Shown: positions 19,752 through 30,136 of the stretch, one piece after another | Layout: each line of letters starts with the position of its first letter | Position numbering within the stretch: position 1 is the stretch's first letter | Made by a program: the position numbers and the translations under genes | Source of the DNA: Shewanella baltica | Lineage (GTDB): Bacteria > Pseudomonadota > Gammaproteobacteria > Enterobacterales > Shewanellaceae | DNA: 64,000 nt | NCBI RefSeq assembly: GCF_900456975.1 | Contig: NZ_UGYM01000002.1 | Span: 806,001-870,000 of the forward strand | Direction: 5' to 3' | Notes under the pieces: model-generated | Told to the model about the DNA's origin: nothing | The model's database searches: none | Seen by the model: only the letters and a program-made list of their open reading frames with translations

Positions 19752-20210
19752 ATGGCAAAAGAATTCAGTCGTACTCGTCGAATCGCTCAGCAGCTTCAGC
19801 AAGAACTTGCTCAAGTGCTACAGCGCGACATGAAAGATCCTCGTATTGGCTTTGTAACCGTGAATGACGTCGATGTCTCACGCGACCTTAGCTATGCCAA
19901 AGTCTTCGTGACTTTTTTTGAGGAAGATAAAGCCGTTGTTCAAGAAAAGCTAAACGCTTTGATCAGCGCCGCTCCTTATATCCGCACTTTAGTGGCGGGC
20001 CGTATGAAGCTGCGTGTGATGCCTGAACTGCGTTTTATCTATGATAGCTCGCTCGTTGAAGGTATGCGCATGTCTAACTTAGTTAGCCAAGTGATCAACC
20101 AAGACAAAGCGAAGCAGCAGCAATTTGGCAGCGAAGACGCATCGGTTGAAGATGAAGTCTTAGGTGATGATGTTGCCGATGATGCAGATGAAACGGAAGG
20201 TAAAGATTAA
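19752..20210 (+). CDS. rbfA: Ribosome-binding factor RbfA
   Basis: 152 residues from ATG 19752 ([10 protein letters not shown], the family start); an ATG at 19737 would add five residues. A KH-like domain binds the 30S neck during 16S maturation; the conserved DPRIGFVTV segment is near residue 31. The C-terminal 30 residues are strongly acidic. The stop TAA overlaps the ATG of truB (TAATG), indicating translational coupling. Confidence 0.95.
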
Positions 20211-21175
20211 TGGCTCGTCGTCCAAAAGGTCGTTTTATCGATGGGATAGTGCTGCTGGATAAATCCACGGGCATGAGTTCTAACTTTGCATTGCAAAGGG
20301 TAAAGCGCTTTTTTAATGCGAACAAAGCAGGGCATACGGGCGCACTCGATCCGTTAGCGACAGGTATGTTACCTGTGTGCTTAGGCGAAGGGACTAAGTT
20401 TTCCCAGCATCTGTTAGATGCCGATAAACGTTATTTAGTCACCGCAAAGCTGGGCGAGCGAACGGATACCAGTGATTCCGATGGCGAAGTGGTGCAAACC
20501 CGCGCCATTGATTTTACTGAGGCGCAGTTATTAACCGCGCTTGATTTCTTCCGTGGTGAGACTCAGCAAGTGCCTTCTATGTATTCCGCGCTTAAATATC
20601 AGGGCCAGCCCCTGTATAAATATGCCCGTGAAGGCATTGAAGTGCCGCGCGAATCTCGCCCTATTACGGTATTTGAGCTTAATTTCATCGGTCTTGAAGG
20701 CGATGAGCTGACCTTAGACATTCATTGTTCTAAGGGCACTTATATCCGCACTATCATAGACGACCTCGGTGAAATGCTCGGTTGTGGCGCCCATGTCATC
20801 ATGTTGCGTCGCACTCAAGTTGCACAATATCCCTATGCAAGAATGGTGTCCTTAGAACAACTTGAAGCGCTTGTTGCTCAAGCACATGAACAACAGATAG
20901 ATCCGAGTATACTTCTTGATCCGCTGTTATTACCTATGGATACGGCTGTGGCCGATTTCCCTGAGGTGAATGTGCCAGATGCAATCGCCCCTTACTTAAT
21001 GCAAGGTCAGGCTGTTCGGGTCCCTGTTAATGCAGGCTTGAAAACCGATGAACTGGTGCGTATCACTTTAGGTGACATTCGCCGATTTGTGGGGATTGGC
21101 ACTATGAACGAAGACGGCCTACTCGCGCCGAAACGACTCATAGTGATCCATGACGAGCCTGCAGAAACTGATTAG
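20210..21175 (+). CDS. truB: tRNA pseudouridine-55 synthase TruB
   Basis: 321 residues, start coupled to the rbfA stop. It makes pseudouridine 55 in the T-loop of tRNAs. The catalytic Asp lies in [12 protein letters not shown] near residue 48; [18 protein letters not shown] and [12 protein letters not shown] are typical. A C-terminal PUA-like domain is present. A 9-bp hairpin without T-run follows at 21183. Confidence 0.96.
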
Positions 21176-21182
21176 CCCGCTA

Positions 21183-21214
21183 TCCATGAACAAATTAATT
21201 ACTTAGTTCATGGA
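21183..21214 (+). repeat. Inverted repeat after truB
   Basis: TCCATGAAC (21183-21191) and GTTCATGGA (21206-21214) form a 9-bp stem with a 14-nt loop and no T-tract. It may be an mRNA 3'-end or processing hairpin between truB and rpsO. Confidence 0.5.
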
Positions 21215-21231
21215 TTAGTCTCCACCTTTTA

Positions 21232-21260
21232 TTGCGCTAGGGTGGGTTTCTGGGTAGAAT
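21232..21260 (+). promoter_or_regulatory. Candidate promoter for rpsO
   Basis: TTGCGC (21232-21237), 17 bp, TAGAAT (21255-21260), 64 bases before the rpsO start. The -10 matches five of six; a separate rpsO promoter is known in other gammaproteobacteria. Confidence 0.5.
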
Positions 21261-21323
21261 AACGCGCCCTCTGGCTGAGTTAGTGATCGGCTAGAGATTC
21301 ATATTATTTATTTGGAGATATAC

Positions 21324-21593
21324 ATGTCACTAAGTACTGAAGTAAAAGCAAAAATTTTGGCTGATTTTGGCCGTTGTGAAAACGACACTGGTTCAACTGA
21401 AGTTCAAGTTGCTTTGTTAACTGCGCAAATCAACCATTTGCAAGCTCACTTCAAAGAGCACATTCACGATCATCACTCACGTCGTGGTCTGTTACGTATG
21501 GTTAGCTCACGTCGTAAGTTAACTGCTTACCTGAAACGTACTGACGTAGCACGTTACACTGCACTGATCCAAAAGTTGGGTCTACGTCGTTAA
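21324..21593 (+). CDS. rpsO: 30S ribosomal protein S15
   Basis: 89 residues starting [11 protein letters not shown] after TTTGGAG; full family length. A four-helix protein binding the 16S central domain; the [18 protein letters not shown] segment around residues 45-65 is diagnostic. A perfect-palindrome terminator follows and the next gene is on the other strand, so rpsO and pnp are not cotranscribed here. Confidence 0.98.
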   Translation: MSLSTEVKAKILADFGRCENDTGSTEVQVALLTAQINHLQAHFKEHIHDHHSRRGLLRMVSSRRKLTAYLKRTDVARYTALIQKLGLRR

Positions 21594-21611
21594 TTTCACG
21601 TCGACTAACGC

Positions 21612-21639
21612 AAAAAAGGAGGCTTAAGCCTCCTTTTTT
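21612..21639. terminator. Terminator of rpsO (palindromic)
   Basis: A 28-nt perfect palindrome, A6 then GGAGGCTT and its complement ending in T6. It can also serve the leftward GGDEF-EAL gene ending at 21764. Confidence 0.9.
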
Positions 21640-21763
21640 ATTGCCTAAAATTCAGTAGATGATTGCGTGAACTGTGAAGGATTTAGGCCTGAGCATGTCG
21701 ATAGTGTTATGCCTATTACGCTGGCCTTAACGCCGCCTAAACCTTAGCGCTGATTAAATTAAC

Positions 21764-23818
21764 CTAAGCTCCACGTAAGCCATCAAGACTGCTTATCGTT
21801 GCTGTCTGTGTTGCTATATACAGGGCTTCAAATTCCGCTTGGGGCAGGGGTTGGCTAAAATAGAAACCTTGGCCGACTTGGCACTGATTTTCCTTCAACC
21901 AATCCAATTGTTGCTCGTTTTCAATCCCTTCGGCCACAATGGTCAAATTAAGCTGCTTACCCAACATCAAAATGGTCGATGCGATTGCGCTATCCCCTGG
22001 TAAATCGGACACGAAACAGCGGTCGATTTTCATGGTGGTAATGGGCAAATGGCGCAGGTAAGAGAGTGATGAATATCCGGTGCCGAAGTCATCGACGGCA
22101 ATACCAAACCCTGCTGATTTAAGTTGTTCAAGCTTAGCGATGGCGAGCTCAATGTCGTTCATTAGTGAGGTTTCAGTGATTTCAATTTCCAGTAGCTCAG
22201 GCTGAATTTGATAACGCAGAGCCATCTGTTTGATATCGGGTACTAAACTTGCGTCGGCGAATTGCTGTGAGGCGACATTAATCGCAATCGGGATGGCATA
22301 GTTATATTTCTTCTGCCACTCCCTTAAGACTTTGCAGCTTTGTTCTATCACCCAGCGGCCAATTGGAATGATGATCCCTGTTTCTTCGGCTACGGGAATA
22401 AAAGAAACCGGACTGATGAGTCGGCCGTCTTTTTGCCAGCGGATCAGAGCTTCACAGGCAATCACTTTGCCCGTTTGCAGATCGAGTTTAGGTTGGAAAT
22501 ACAGTAAAAATTCATTGTTTTTCAACGCATCATGCAAGGATGCTTCGGTGCGTAAACGCACAGCGGCGCGCTCTGTCATCTGCTGTTTAAAGAAGGCCCA
22601 TTGATTCGAACCTGCAGCTTTGGCGCTGTACATGGCAATATCGGCATGACGTATCAAATCTTCTGCGCTGTGACCGTCTTCGGGATAAATGGATATCCCA
22701 ATTGAGGCCGCAGGATGAATCGCATGTTCATTTAATTGGATAGGGACATTAAGCTGGATAAGTAACTTATCAACAAAGTCAGCGGCTTGGTCAGGGGTGT
22801 GTACTGTGTCGGCTAAAATCACAAACTCATCGCCACCTAAGCGAGAGACAGTGCCTTTATCGCCAACGAAGCGTTCAAGAATACGGGCGATACGGGCGAG
22901 GAATTGATCGCCTAATGCGTGGCCAAGGGAATCGTTAATATTCTTAAATCGATCTAAGTCGATAAACATTAAGGCAAAGCTGCGCTTGTGTACACGCGAA
23001 CGTTGGATAGTGACTGCGATGGTTTCGAGCAATAGTGTGCGGTTCGGTAAGCCCGTTAGCGGATCTCGGGTCGCCATTTTGCGCAGTTTGGATTGGGTTT
23101 GGCTAAATTGGATTAGAATTTGGTTGAATTTCGAGGTCACTAATCCGAGTTCATCATCCTTATGCGCATTGGACATAGGTAAGAGATTTTCGTCCGGTGA
23201 GTCGGGTTCAATCTTATCTATTGCCTCACTGATACGCGCGATAGGTTGAGTCAAGAAACGATGGAAAACCACTGAAAGCACTAAGGTGAGTAAGAGTGCG
23301 CGGGCAAGTGTGGCGAAAAAACTAAATCTTAACTGCGAGAAAAGGGTGTTTGTCAGCTCTTGGGTATCGTAGAAAACCGTTAATGTGCCAATGAGTTGCT
23401 GTTGTTGGGTGCCTTCGAAATAAAAAGGCCGATAGAGTGGGCGAGAGATTTCCTTGAGATCATCAAATAATTTGTTACTTAAGCTGATAAATGTCTGCGA
23501 GTTATTCTTTTTATTATTGCTGACTGACACAAACATGGAACCATCGTCTAGTTCGATCACTGCAGAGCCGACATGTTCAACCTTAATGGCACCTTCTAAG
23601 GTTTGACGGGCTAAATTGTCATCCAATGCCCAGACGGCATTTGCTGCGGGTTGTTCAACTGAATCAAGGAGTTCTTGCTGCGTAGTCGTGAGTTGTTGTT
23701 TGGTTGATACAACGACTAAAGCGATTTCAACAATAAAAATAGCAATGGCAAAAAATAGGGCAGTAAATACGACTAGGTTAGTTTGTTTCCACGTCAGTGA
23801 CTTAAAACGGCCTGTCAT
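21764..23818 (-). CDS. Membrane GGDEF-EAL protein (cyclic-di-GMP turnover)
   Basis: 684 residues from the ATG at 23818, which has AAAGG nine bases upstream; the ATG at 23827 is an alternative. Helix near residues 15-40, a periplasmic sensor of about 120 residues, a second helix near 165-190, a HAMP-like linker, then GGDEF near residue 330 (RLGGDEFVI intact, no obvious upstream RxxD I-site) and EAL near 457. The EAL domain keeps its catalytic residues (CEALIRW, NVASQQF, DDFGTGYSSL, AEGIE). Both cyclase and phosphodiesterase are plausible. It is transcribed against the surrounding translation genes and separates rpsO from pnp. Confidence 0.92.
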   Translation of the reverse strand: MTGRFKSLTWKQTNLVVFTALFFAIAIFIVEIALVVVSTKQQLTTTQQELLDSVEQPAANAVWALDDNLARQTLEGAIKVEHVGSAVIELDDGSMFVSVSNNKKNNSQTFISLSNKLFDDLKEISRPLYRPFYFEGTQQQQLIGTLTVFYDTQELTNTLFSQLRFSFFATLARALLLTLVLSVVFHRFLTQPIARISEAIDKIEPDSPDENLLPMSNAHKDDELGLVTSKFNQILIQFSQTQSKLRKMATRDPLTGLPNRTLLLETIAVTIQRSRVHKRSFALMFIDLDRFKNINDSLGHALGDQFLARIARILERFVGDKGTVSRLGGDEFVILADTVHTPDQAADFVDKLLIQLNVPIQLNEHAIHPAASIGISIYPEDGHSAEDLIRHADIAMYSAKAAGSNQWAFFKQQMTERAAVRLRTEASLHDALKNNEFLLYFQPKLDLQTGKVIACEALIRWQKDGRLISPVSFIPVAEETGIIIPIGRWVIEQSCKVLREWQKKYNYAIPIAINVASQQFADASLVPDIKQMALRYQIQPELLEIEITETSLMNDIELAIAKLEQLKSAGFGIAVDDFGTGYSSLSYLRHLPITTMKIDRCFVSDLPGDSAIASTILMLGKQLNLTIVAEGIENEQQLDWLKENQCQVGQGFYFSQPLPQAEFEALYIATQTATISSLDGLRGA

Positions 23819-24013
23819 CGGGCGCATCCTTTATGATAATTATTCACCATCTGCGAGAATTTCCGTATCAATGTAAACCGCAACTCTTTGTTGATTTAAC
23901 CACTTTAGTGAAAAGTTACGTATTTGTCATCATTATCTGCTCTTTATCTATTGATCCGATTTGCAGTATACTTACGCGCGTAATTCAAGGTCATTAATTA
24001 AGGAATGGGTCAC

Positions 24014-26116
24014 GTGAATCCTATTGTAAAGAGTTTTGAGTATGGTCAACATACAGTCACCCTGGAAACAGGTGTTATAGCGCGTCAAGCAGATGCAGCC
24101 GTTTTAGCGAGTATGGGTGACACGACTGTGTTGGTCACTGTTGTCGGTAAAAAAGAAGCAGATGCTGGTCGTGACTTTTTCCCTCTGACTGTTAACTATC
24201 AAGAAAAAACCTACGCAGCGGGTAAAATTCCTGGTGGTTTCTTTAAGCGTGAAGGCCGTCCTTCAGAAGATGAGACATTAATCGCTCGTCTGATCGACCG
24301 TCCAATTCGCCCTCTTTTCCCTAATGGTTTCAAAAACGAAGTTCAAGTTATCATTACTGTAGTATCTGTCGATCCACAAATCGAGCCAGATATCATCTCT
24401 ATGATCGGTACTTCTGCGGCACTGGCTATTTCTGGTATTCCATTCAGCGGTCCTTTAGGTGCTGCACGTGTGGGTTACATTGATGGCGAATACGTGTTGA
24501 ACCCAAGTGTTGCGCAACTTGCAACCAGCCAACTGAACTTAGTGGTTGCTGGTACTGCTGGTGCAGTATTAATGGTGGAATCAGAAGCCCAAGCATTGCC
24601 AGAAGAAGTGATGTTAGGTTCTGTTGTTTACGGTCACGATCAACAACAAGTGGTTATCAAAGCGATTGCTGAATTTAAAGCAGAAGCTGGTAAACCAACT
24701 TGGGATTGGACTGCACCAACGCAAGATGCCGATTTAGTTGCCCAAATCAAAGAGCTTGCTGAAGCTGGTTTAGGCGATGCATATAAAATCCAAGTTAAAC
24801 AAGATCGTTATGCTCAAGTTTCTGTTGTTAAAGCAGCAACAAAAGAAGCCTTGTTAGCCAGCAATCCAAGCATTGATTTACGTGAAGTAGACAACTTGCT
24901 GGGTAGCTTAGAGAAGAAAGTGGTTCGTGGTCGCATCATCCGTGGTGAGCCACGTATCGATGGTCGTGAACCAGACATGATCCGTGCATTAAGCGTGTTA
25001 GCGGGCGTATTGCCACGTACTCACGGTAGCGCATTGTTCACTCGCGGCGAAACTCAAGCGTTAGTGACTTGTACTTTAGGTACTGAACGTGATGCACAGA
25101 AGATTGACAGCATCATGGGCGAGCGCACTAACCGTTTCATGCTGCACTATAACTTCCCTCCATACTCTGTTGGTGAAACAGGCATGGTGGGTTCACCTAA
25201 GCGCCGCGAAATCGGTCATGGTAAGTTAGCATGGCGCGGTATCAATGCTGTTATGCCTTCAGCTGCTGAATTCCCATACAGCGTGCGCGTTGTATCTGAA
25301 ATCACTGAATCTAACGGTTCAAGCTCTATGGCGTCAGTATGTGGTACTTCATTAGCGCTGATGGATGCTGGTGTGCCTATCAAAACTTCTGTAGCGGGTA
25401 TCGCTATGGGTCTAGTGAAAGAAGGCGATGATTTCGTTGTTCTTTCTGACATCTTAGGTGATGAAGACCATTTAGGTGACATGGACTTTAAAGTTGCGGG
25501 TACGCGTGATGGTATTACTGCACTGCAGATGGATATCAAGATCGAAGGTATCACTAAAGAAATCATGGATATCGCACTGCAACAAGCCTATGGCGCACGT
25601 GTACATATCCTGAACGTGATGGATCAAGCGATTGGTTCACACCGTGATGATATTTCTGATCACGCTCCACGTATCACTGTTATCAAGATCAACCCAGAAA
25701 AAATCCGTGACGTTATCGGTAAAGGCGGCGCAGTTATCCGTGCTCTTACTGAAGAAACCGGCACTACGATTGAACTGGAAGATGATGGTACTGTGAAGAT
25801 CGCTTCTTCAAACGGCGAAGCAACCAAAGAAGCTATCCGTCGTATCGAAGAAATCACTTCAGAAGTTGAAGTGGGTCGTATCTACAACGGTAAAGTTATC
25901 CGTATCGTTGATTTTGGTGCTTTCGTGAACATTCTGCCGGGCAAAGACGGCTTAGTACACATTTCACAAATCAGTGATGAGCGTGTTGCTAACGTGTCTG
26001 ATCACCTTGAACTGAACCAAGAAGTTGCTGTTAAAGTAATGGAAGTGGATCGTCAAGGCCGCGTACGTCTGTCAATCAAAGAAGCACAAACTAAAGAAAC
26101 TGCCGCTGCTGAATAA
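24014..26116 (+). CDS. pnp: Polynucleotide phosphorylase
   Basis: 700 residues from GTG 24014 ([15 protein letters not shown]), with AAGGA ten bases upstream; ATG 24005 would add three residues and overlap that site. A phosphorolytic 3'-5' exoribonuclease of the degradosome. Two RNase PH domains are separated by a helical domain, then KH ([17 protein letters not shown] near residue 565) and S1 ([19 protein letters not shown] near residue 622). A terminator follows at 26164. Confidence 0.97.
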   Translation: MNPIVKSFEYGQHTVTLETGVIARQADAAVLASMGDTTVLVTVVGKKEADAGRDFFPLTVNYQEKTYAAGKIPGGFFKREGRPSEDETLIARLIDRPIRPLFPNGFKNEVQVIITVVSVDPQIEPDIISMIGTSAALAISGIPFSGPLGAARVGYIDGEYVLNPSVAQLATSQLNLVVAGTAGAVLMVESEAQALPEEVMLGSVVYGHDQQQVVIKAIAEFKAEAGKPTWDWTAPTQDADLVAQIKELAEAGLGDAYKIQVKQDRYAQVSVVKAATKEALLASNPSIDLREVDNLLGSLEKKVVRGRIIRGEPRIDGREPDMIRALSVLAGVLPRTHGSALFTRGETQALVTCTLGTERDAQKIDSIMGERTNRFMLHYNFPPYSVGETGMVGSPKRREIGHGKLAWRGINAVMPSAAEFPYSVRVVSEITESNGSSSMASVCGTSLALMDAGVPIKTSVAGIAMGLVKEGDDFVVLSDILGDEDHLGDMDFKVAGTRDGITALQMDIKIEGITKEIMDIALQQAYGARVHILNVMDQAIGSHRDDISDHAPRITVIKINPEKIRDVIGKGGAVIRALTEETGTTIELEDDGTVKIASSNGEATKEAIRRIEEITSEVEVGRIYNGKVIRIVDFGAFVNILPGKDGLVHISQISDERVANVSDHLELNQEVAVKVMEVDRQGRVRLSIKEAQTKETAAAE

Positions 26117-26163
26117 TGAGTCTTTGACTTATTATAGGCACACACTTTCTAAGTGATTGCATC

Positions 26164-26196
26164 AAAAGGAGATCAAATGATCTCCTTTTTTGTTTT
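26164..26196 (+). terminator. Terminator of pnp
   Basis: AAAAGGAGATCA (26164-26175) pairs with TGATCTCCTTTT (26178-26189), followed by TTGTTTTT. Confidence 0.9.
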
Positions 26197-26308
26197 TGGC
26201 ATTAAGAAAGTCAGTATTAATCTTAATTCCCCAATAGCAGTCCTGTGGTGGGATTGCTATCATGAAGATTCTTCTGCGTATGTTGGGAATCTAAAAAGGT
26301 AGAAATGG

Positions 26309-27211
26309 ATGAGTCTTAAAATTAGAACCGCTGTCGTTGCTGTGCTGGCGGGCGCCAGTCTGTTGTTAGCCGGATGCGCTACCACCCAGTCTCCTTTAGA
26401 TAACCATAATGATGTTGAAGGTAAATTGGTTATCGCACCTGTCATGCCTGATTATAAAGTGGAAGTGACGTTAGCGAAGCTCAACGAGATTTTGGCTACG
26501 GTCGAATTAACCAATGAGCAGAGAGCCAGATTTCATTACGATCGCGGTGTTATATACGACAGTGTGGGCTTAAGACTGCTCGCGCGCATCGATTTTATGC
26601 AAGCGCTGAAGCTGCAACCCGATCTCGCCGATGCTTATAATTTCCTTGGGATTTATTATACCCAAGAAGGCGAATACGCTAGCGCCTATGAAGCATTCGA
26701 TGGTGTGTTAGAACTCGCTCCTAACTACGATTATGCCTATTTGAATCGCGGTATTGCCTTGTACTATGGCGACCGTAACGATTTAGCCACTAAAGATATG
26801 CAGGCATTTTATGCTGGTGATAATAAAGATGGTTATCGCGCATTGTGGCTGTATTTGATTGATTTTAAAGATGATGCCGTTGAAGCTAAAAAACAGTTAG
26901 CTGAAAATCGTAAGAATTTAGATAATGATGCTTGGGCGACCGTTATCGTTGATTATTATTTAGGTACAAAAAGACATGATGAGGTGTTTGCTGCTGCGAA
27001 AGTTGGCTTAACTCATCCAAAAGAATATGCCGAACGTTTATGTGAAGCTTATTTTTACCTGGCGAAAATGGCAATAGAAAACAAGCAATATCAAGATGCT
27101 GCTAATTATTTCCGCCTCGCACTGGCGACCAATATTTATGATTTTGTTGAACATAGATATTCGCGGATTGAGCTCGCTAAAGTCAAAGGTTTGCTCGAAG
27201 CCACAAAATAA
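26309..27211 (+). CDS. nlpI: Outer-membrane lipoprotein NlpI (TPR)
   Basis: 300 residues with a signal peptide ending in the lipobox LLAGC at about residue 22. TPR repeats cover residues 60-150 and more divergent repeats continue to the C-terminus. In E. coli NlpI is an adaptor that recruits peptidoglycan hydrolases such as MepS to the Prc protease. The pnp-nlpI order is conserved in gammaproteobacteria. Confidence 0.95.
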   Translation: MSLKIRTAVVAVLAGASLLLAGCATTQSPLDNHNDVEGKLVIAPVMPDYKVEVTLAKLNEILATVELTNEQRARFHYDRGVIYDSVGLRLLARIDFMQALKLQPDLADAYNFLGIYYTQEGEYASAYEAFDGVLELAPNYDYAYLNRGIALYYGDRNDLATKDMQAFYAGDNKDGYRALWLYLIDFKDDAVEAKKQLAENRKNLDNDAWATVIVDYYLGTKRHDEVFAAAKVGLTHPKEYAERLCEAYFYLAKMAIENKQYQDAANYFRLALATNIYDFVEHRYSRIELAKVKGLLEATK

Positions 27212-27220
27212 CCCCCATCT

Positions 27221-27243
27221 GCCCGAGCTCTTCTCGGGCTTTG
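27221..27243 (+). terminator. Terminator of nlpI
   Basis: GCCCGAG, loop CTCTT, CTCGGGC, followed by TTTG. The U-run is short. Confidence 0.65.
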
Positions 27244-27262
27244 CCTAGCCAAGCTCGAACTG

Positions 27263-27286
27263 AGGCGCTATAATTTGCGCCTTTTT
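27263..27286 (+). promoter_or_regulatory. Stem-loop enclosing a TATAAT hexamer before prfC
   Basis: AGGCGC (27263-27268) pairs with GCGCCT (27277-27282) and T-rich sequence follows. The loop holds a perfect TATAAT (27269-27274). It could be a second terminator for nlpI, the -10 region of the prfC promoter, or both; no good -35 was found at 17 bp. Confidence 0.4.
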
Positions 27287-27310
27287 AGCGATACTAGTGC
27301 ATAGGTTAAC

Positions 27311-28891
27311 ATGTCAGGCAATAAAGTAGAGGTCGATAAACGTCGCACCTTCGCGATCATATCGCATCCCGACGCGGGTAAAACAACCATTACCGAAAAA
27401 GTGCTGTTATTCGGAAACGCTTTGCAAAAAGCGGGTACGGTTAAAGGCAAAAAATCGGGTCAGCATGCTAAGTCTGACTGGATGGAAATGGAGAAGGACC
27501 GTGGTATTTCTATTACTACGTCTGTGATGCAGTTCCCCTATGGTGGCGCCCTCGTTAACCTACTCGACACGCCTGGTCACGAAGACTTCTCTGAAGATAC
27601 CTATCGTACACTGACCGCTGTTGACTCCTGTCTGATGGTCATCGACTCTGCTAAAGGTGTTGAAGAGCGTACTATTAAGTTGATGGAAGTAACACGTCTG
27701 CGCGATACGCCGATCGTGACTTTTATGAACAAACTCGACCGCGATATCCGTGATCCTATCGATCTGATGGATGAAGTCGAAAGCGTGCTGAATATTGCCT
27801 GCGCACCTATTACTTGGCCTATTGGCAGCGGTAAAGAATTCAAAGGTATTTACCATATACTGCGTGATGAAGTGGTCTTGTATCAAGGCGGTATGGGACA
27901 CACTATTCAAGAGCGTCGTGTAATTAAAGGCATTAATAACCCTGATCTTGAGAAAGCGATTGGCAGTTACGCTGCTGATTTGCGCGATGAGATGGAATTA
28001 GTGCGCGGCGCGTCGCATGAATTTGACCATGCGGCTTTCTTGAAAGGTGAGCTGACGCCAGTGTTCTTCGGTACCGCGTTAGGTAACTTTGGTGTGGATC
28101 ATATTCTTGACGGTATCGTTGAGTGGGCACCTAAGCCATTACCGCGCGAAAGCGATGCACGCGTAGTTATGCCTGAAGAAGAGAAATTCACCGGTTTCGT
28201 GTTCAAGATCCAAGCTAACATGGATCCAAAACACCGTGACCGTGTCGCCTTTATGCGTGTGTGTTCTGGCCGTTACGAGCAAGGCATGAAAATGCACCAT
28301 GTGCGTATTGGTAAAGATGTTAACGTTAGCGATGCATTAACCTTTATGGCGGGCGATCGTGAGCGTGCCGAGGAAGCTTACCCAGGCGATATCATAGGTT
28401 TACATAACCATGGCACTATCCGTATTGGCGATACTTTTACCCAAGGTGAAAAATTCCGTTTCACTGGCGTGCCTAACTTCGCCCCTGAAATGTTCCGCCG
28501 TATTCGTCTGCGCGATCCGCTTAAGCAAAAGCAGCTCTTAAAAGGCTTAGTACAGTTGTCAGAAGAAGGCGCTGTGCAAGTATTCCGCCCAATCGATACT
28601 AACGATTTAATTGTTGGCGCCGTGGGTGTGCTGCAGTTTGAAGTGGTTGTTGGTCGTCTTAAGAGCGAATATAACGTTGAAGCCATTTACGAAGGTATTA
28701 GTGTTTCGACCGCTCGCTGGGTTTATTGTAAGGATGAGCGTAAGCTTGAAGAGTTCCGCCGCAAGTGTAGCCAAAACTTAGCACTCGATGGTGGTGACAA
28801 CTTAACCTATATTGCGCCAACTATGGTCAACCTGAATCTTTCGATGGAAAGGTATCCTGATATTGAGTTTGCAAAAACCCGCGAGCATTAA
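27311..28891 (+). CDS. prfC: Peptide chain release factor 3
   Basis: 526 residues (E. coli 529). A translational GTPase that removes RF1/RF2 after peptide release. G-motifs: HPDAGKTT (G1), DTPGHEDF (G3), NKLDR (G4). Domain II and the RF3 C-terminal domain with [12 protein letters not shown] near residue 440 are complete. Confidence 0.97.
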   Translation: MSGNKVEVDKRRTFAIISHPDAGKTTITEKVLLFGNALQKAGTVKGKKSGQHAKSDWMEMEKDRGISITTSVMQFPYGGALVNLLDTPGHEDFSEDTYRTLTAVDSCLMVIDSAKGVEERTIKLMEVTRLRDTPIVTFMNKLDRDIRDPIDLMDEVESVLNIACAPITWPIGSGKEFKGIYHILRDEVVLYQGGMGHTIQERRVIKGINNPDLEKAIGSYAADLRDEMELVRGASHEFDHAAFLKGELTPVFFGTALGNFGVDHILDGIVEWAPKPLPRESDARVVMPEEEKFTGFVFKIQANMDPKHRDRVAFMRVCSGRYEQGMKMHHVRIGKDVNVSDALTFMAGDRERAEEAYPGDIIGLHNHGTIRIGDTFTQGEKFRFTGVPNFAPEMFRRIRLRDPLKQKQLLKGLVQLSEEGAVQVFRPIDTNDLIVGAVGVLQFEVVVGRLKSEYNVEAIYEGISVSTARWVYCKDERKLEEFRRKCSQNLALDGGDNLTYIAPTMVNLNLSMERYPDIEFAKTREH

Positions 28892-28917
28892 TTAGGTTGG
28901 GTTTAGAATAGTTGTTG

Positions 28918-28945
28918 AAATGGCGGTGAATTCACCGTCATTTTT
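28918..28945 (+). terminator. Terminator of prfC
   Basis: AAATGGCGGTGAA pairs with TTCACCGTCATTT, 13 bp with one G-T pair, followed by T's. Confidence 0.85.
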
Positions 28946-28981
28946 GTATCTAATGAAATCTAAAAACGGTTCTGGATGTGA

Positions 28982-29185
28982 ATGATGGCGAATTGGATCA
29001 CAAAAACATGGCAGGTTTATATTCAGTGGTGCGACCGCATGGGGCTGACACCTGAAAATCGTCGTTGTTGTATGCCACGCCTTGAAGATCCGCCATTAGC
29101 GGTAAAATGTGCCAAAGCGACTACGGCTGACGAAACTGTATTGCCGCCCGAAGCGCATTCAAACGGCAAATCGACCGTAGAGTGA
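28982..29185 (+). CDS. DUF5363 small protein
   Basis: 67 residues (66 if the second ATG at 28985 is used). The WxxYxxWCDRMGLTPENRRCC pattern is the DUF5363 signature of small gammaproteobacterial proteins. It has no membrane helix. It precedes the TatD-family gene by ten bases, so the two are probably cotranscribed. Function unknown. Confidence 0.75.
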   Translation: MMANWITKTWQVYIQWCDRMGLTPENRRCCMPRLEDPPLAVKCAKATTADETVLPPEAHSNGKSTVE

Positions 29186-29195
29186 GGTATTTGCA

Positions 29196-29960
29196 GTGAT
29201 TGATACCCACGCACATCTAGATTTTGTCGAGTTTGATATTGACCGCGATGCTGTGGTGCAGCGTATGCACAGTGTTGGGGTTAATAATCTGATTATTCCT
29301 GGCGTGTCCCCGAAACACTGGCACAAACAGCTCGCTGTTGCCGCACAATATCAAACCTATTTTGCCCTTGGCATCCATCCTTGGTTTTGCCCAGAGAATG
29401 TTGATGCAGGGATCTTAGCATTAACATCTAAAGTTGCCGCGTTGCTCGAATGTCCTCGTTTTGTTGCTATTGGTGAATGTGGCTTAGATAAACTTTACTC
29501 CGCTACTTGGCCGCAGCAGTTAGCGTTTTTTGAGGCGCAATTGACGTTAGCTAAATCCGTTAATCTGCCGGTGATTATTCATAGTGTTAAAGCGCATCCC
29601 GAGGTTTTGGCCTGTTTAAAAAAGTATCAATTGCCTAGAGGCGGTGTGATACATGCTTTTTCTGGCAGTGTTGAGATTGCACAGGAATATATCAAGTTAG
29701 GTTTTAAGCTGGGAATTGGTGGTTTGATTATGAATCCTAATGCCAAAAAATTACTCAAAACTGTCACTGAACTCCCGCTCGAACACCTCATACTTGAGAC
29801 TGATTCTCCGGCTATGACGCCGATAAATGTTGCTGAAAAACGTAACCAACCCGCTAACCTTGTTCTTTTTATAGACAAAATTGCCGCTTTGCAAAAAAAA
29901 TCAAGTGTTCTAATATCAGAACACTTGATGTCGAATGCTACGCAACTATTTGACCTTTAG
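29196..29960 (+). CDS. TatD-family metal-dependent hydrolase (YjjV-like)
   Basis: 254 residues from GTG 29196, with GAGG eight bases upstream. A metal-binding TIM barrel: DTHAHLD at residues 3-9, Glu in GECGLDKL near 97, His in IIHSVKA and VIHAFSG, Asp in ETDSPAM near 207. The GVIHAFSGS and GIGGLIMNP segments resemble E. coli YjjV more than TatD. YjjV also neighbours the deo genes in E. coli, and here the deo cluster follows. Probably a DNase or related phosphoesterase; the substrate is unproven. Confidence 0.9.
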   Translation: MIDTHAHLDFVEFDIDRDAVVQRMHSVGVNNLIIPGVSPKHWHKQLAVAAQYQTYFALGIHPWFCPENVDAGILALTSKVAALLECPRFVAIGECGLDKLYSATWPQQLAFFEAQLTLAKSVNLPVIIHSVKAHPEVLACLKKYQLPRGGVIHAFSGSVEIAQEYIKLGFKLGIGGLIMNPNAKKLLKTVTELPLEHLILETDSPAMTPINVAEKRNQPANLVLFIDKIAALQKKSSVLISEHLMSNATQLFDL

Positions 29961-30136
29961 CTGTTTTTGTATAAACAGGTGTAGGTCGCACTAGCATTCC
30001 GCACTAAGCGATTGAAATTAAACTCCAAAAATATGATCAAAACGACGATTTTCGACTTGGGCTCGGGTATAATCTGACTCGGAAATAGGTTGATTAACAA
30101 CATAATTAAAAAGTGTTAACAATAGGGTGATGGTTA

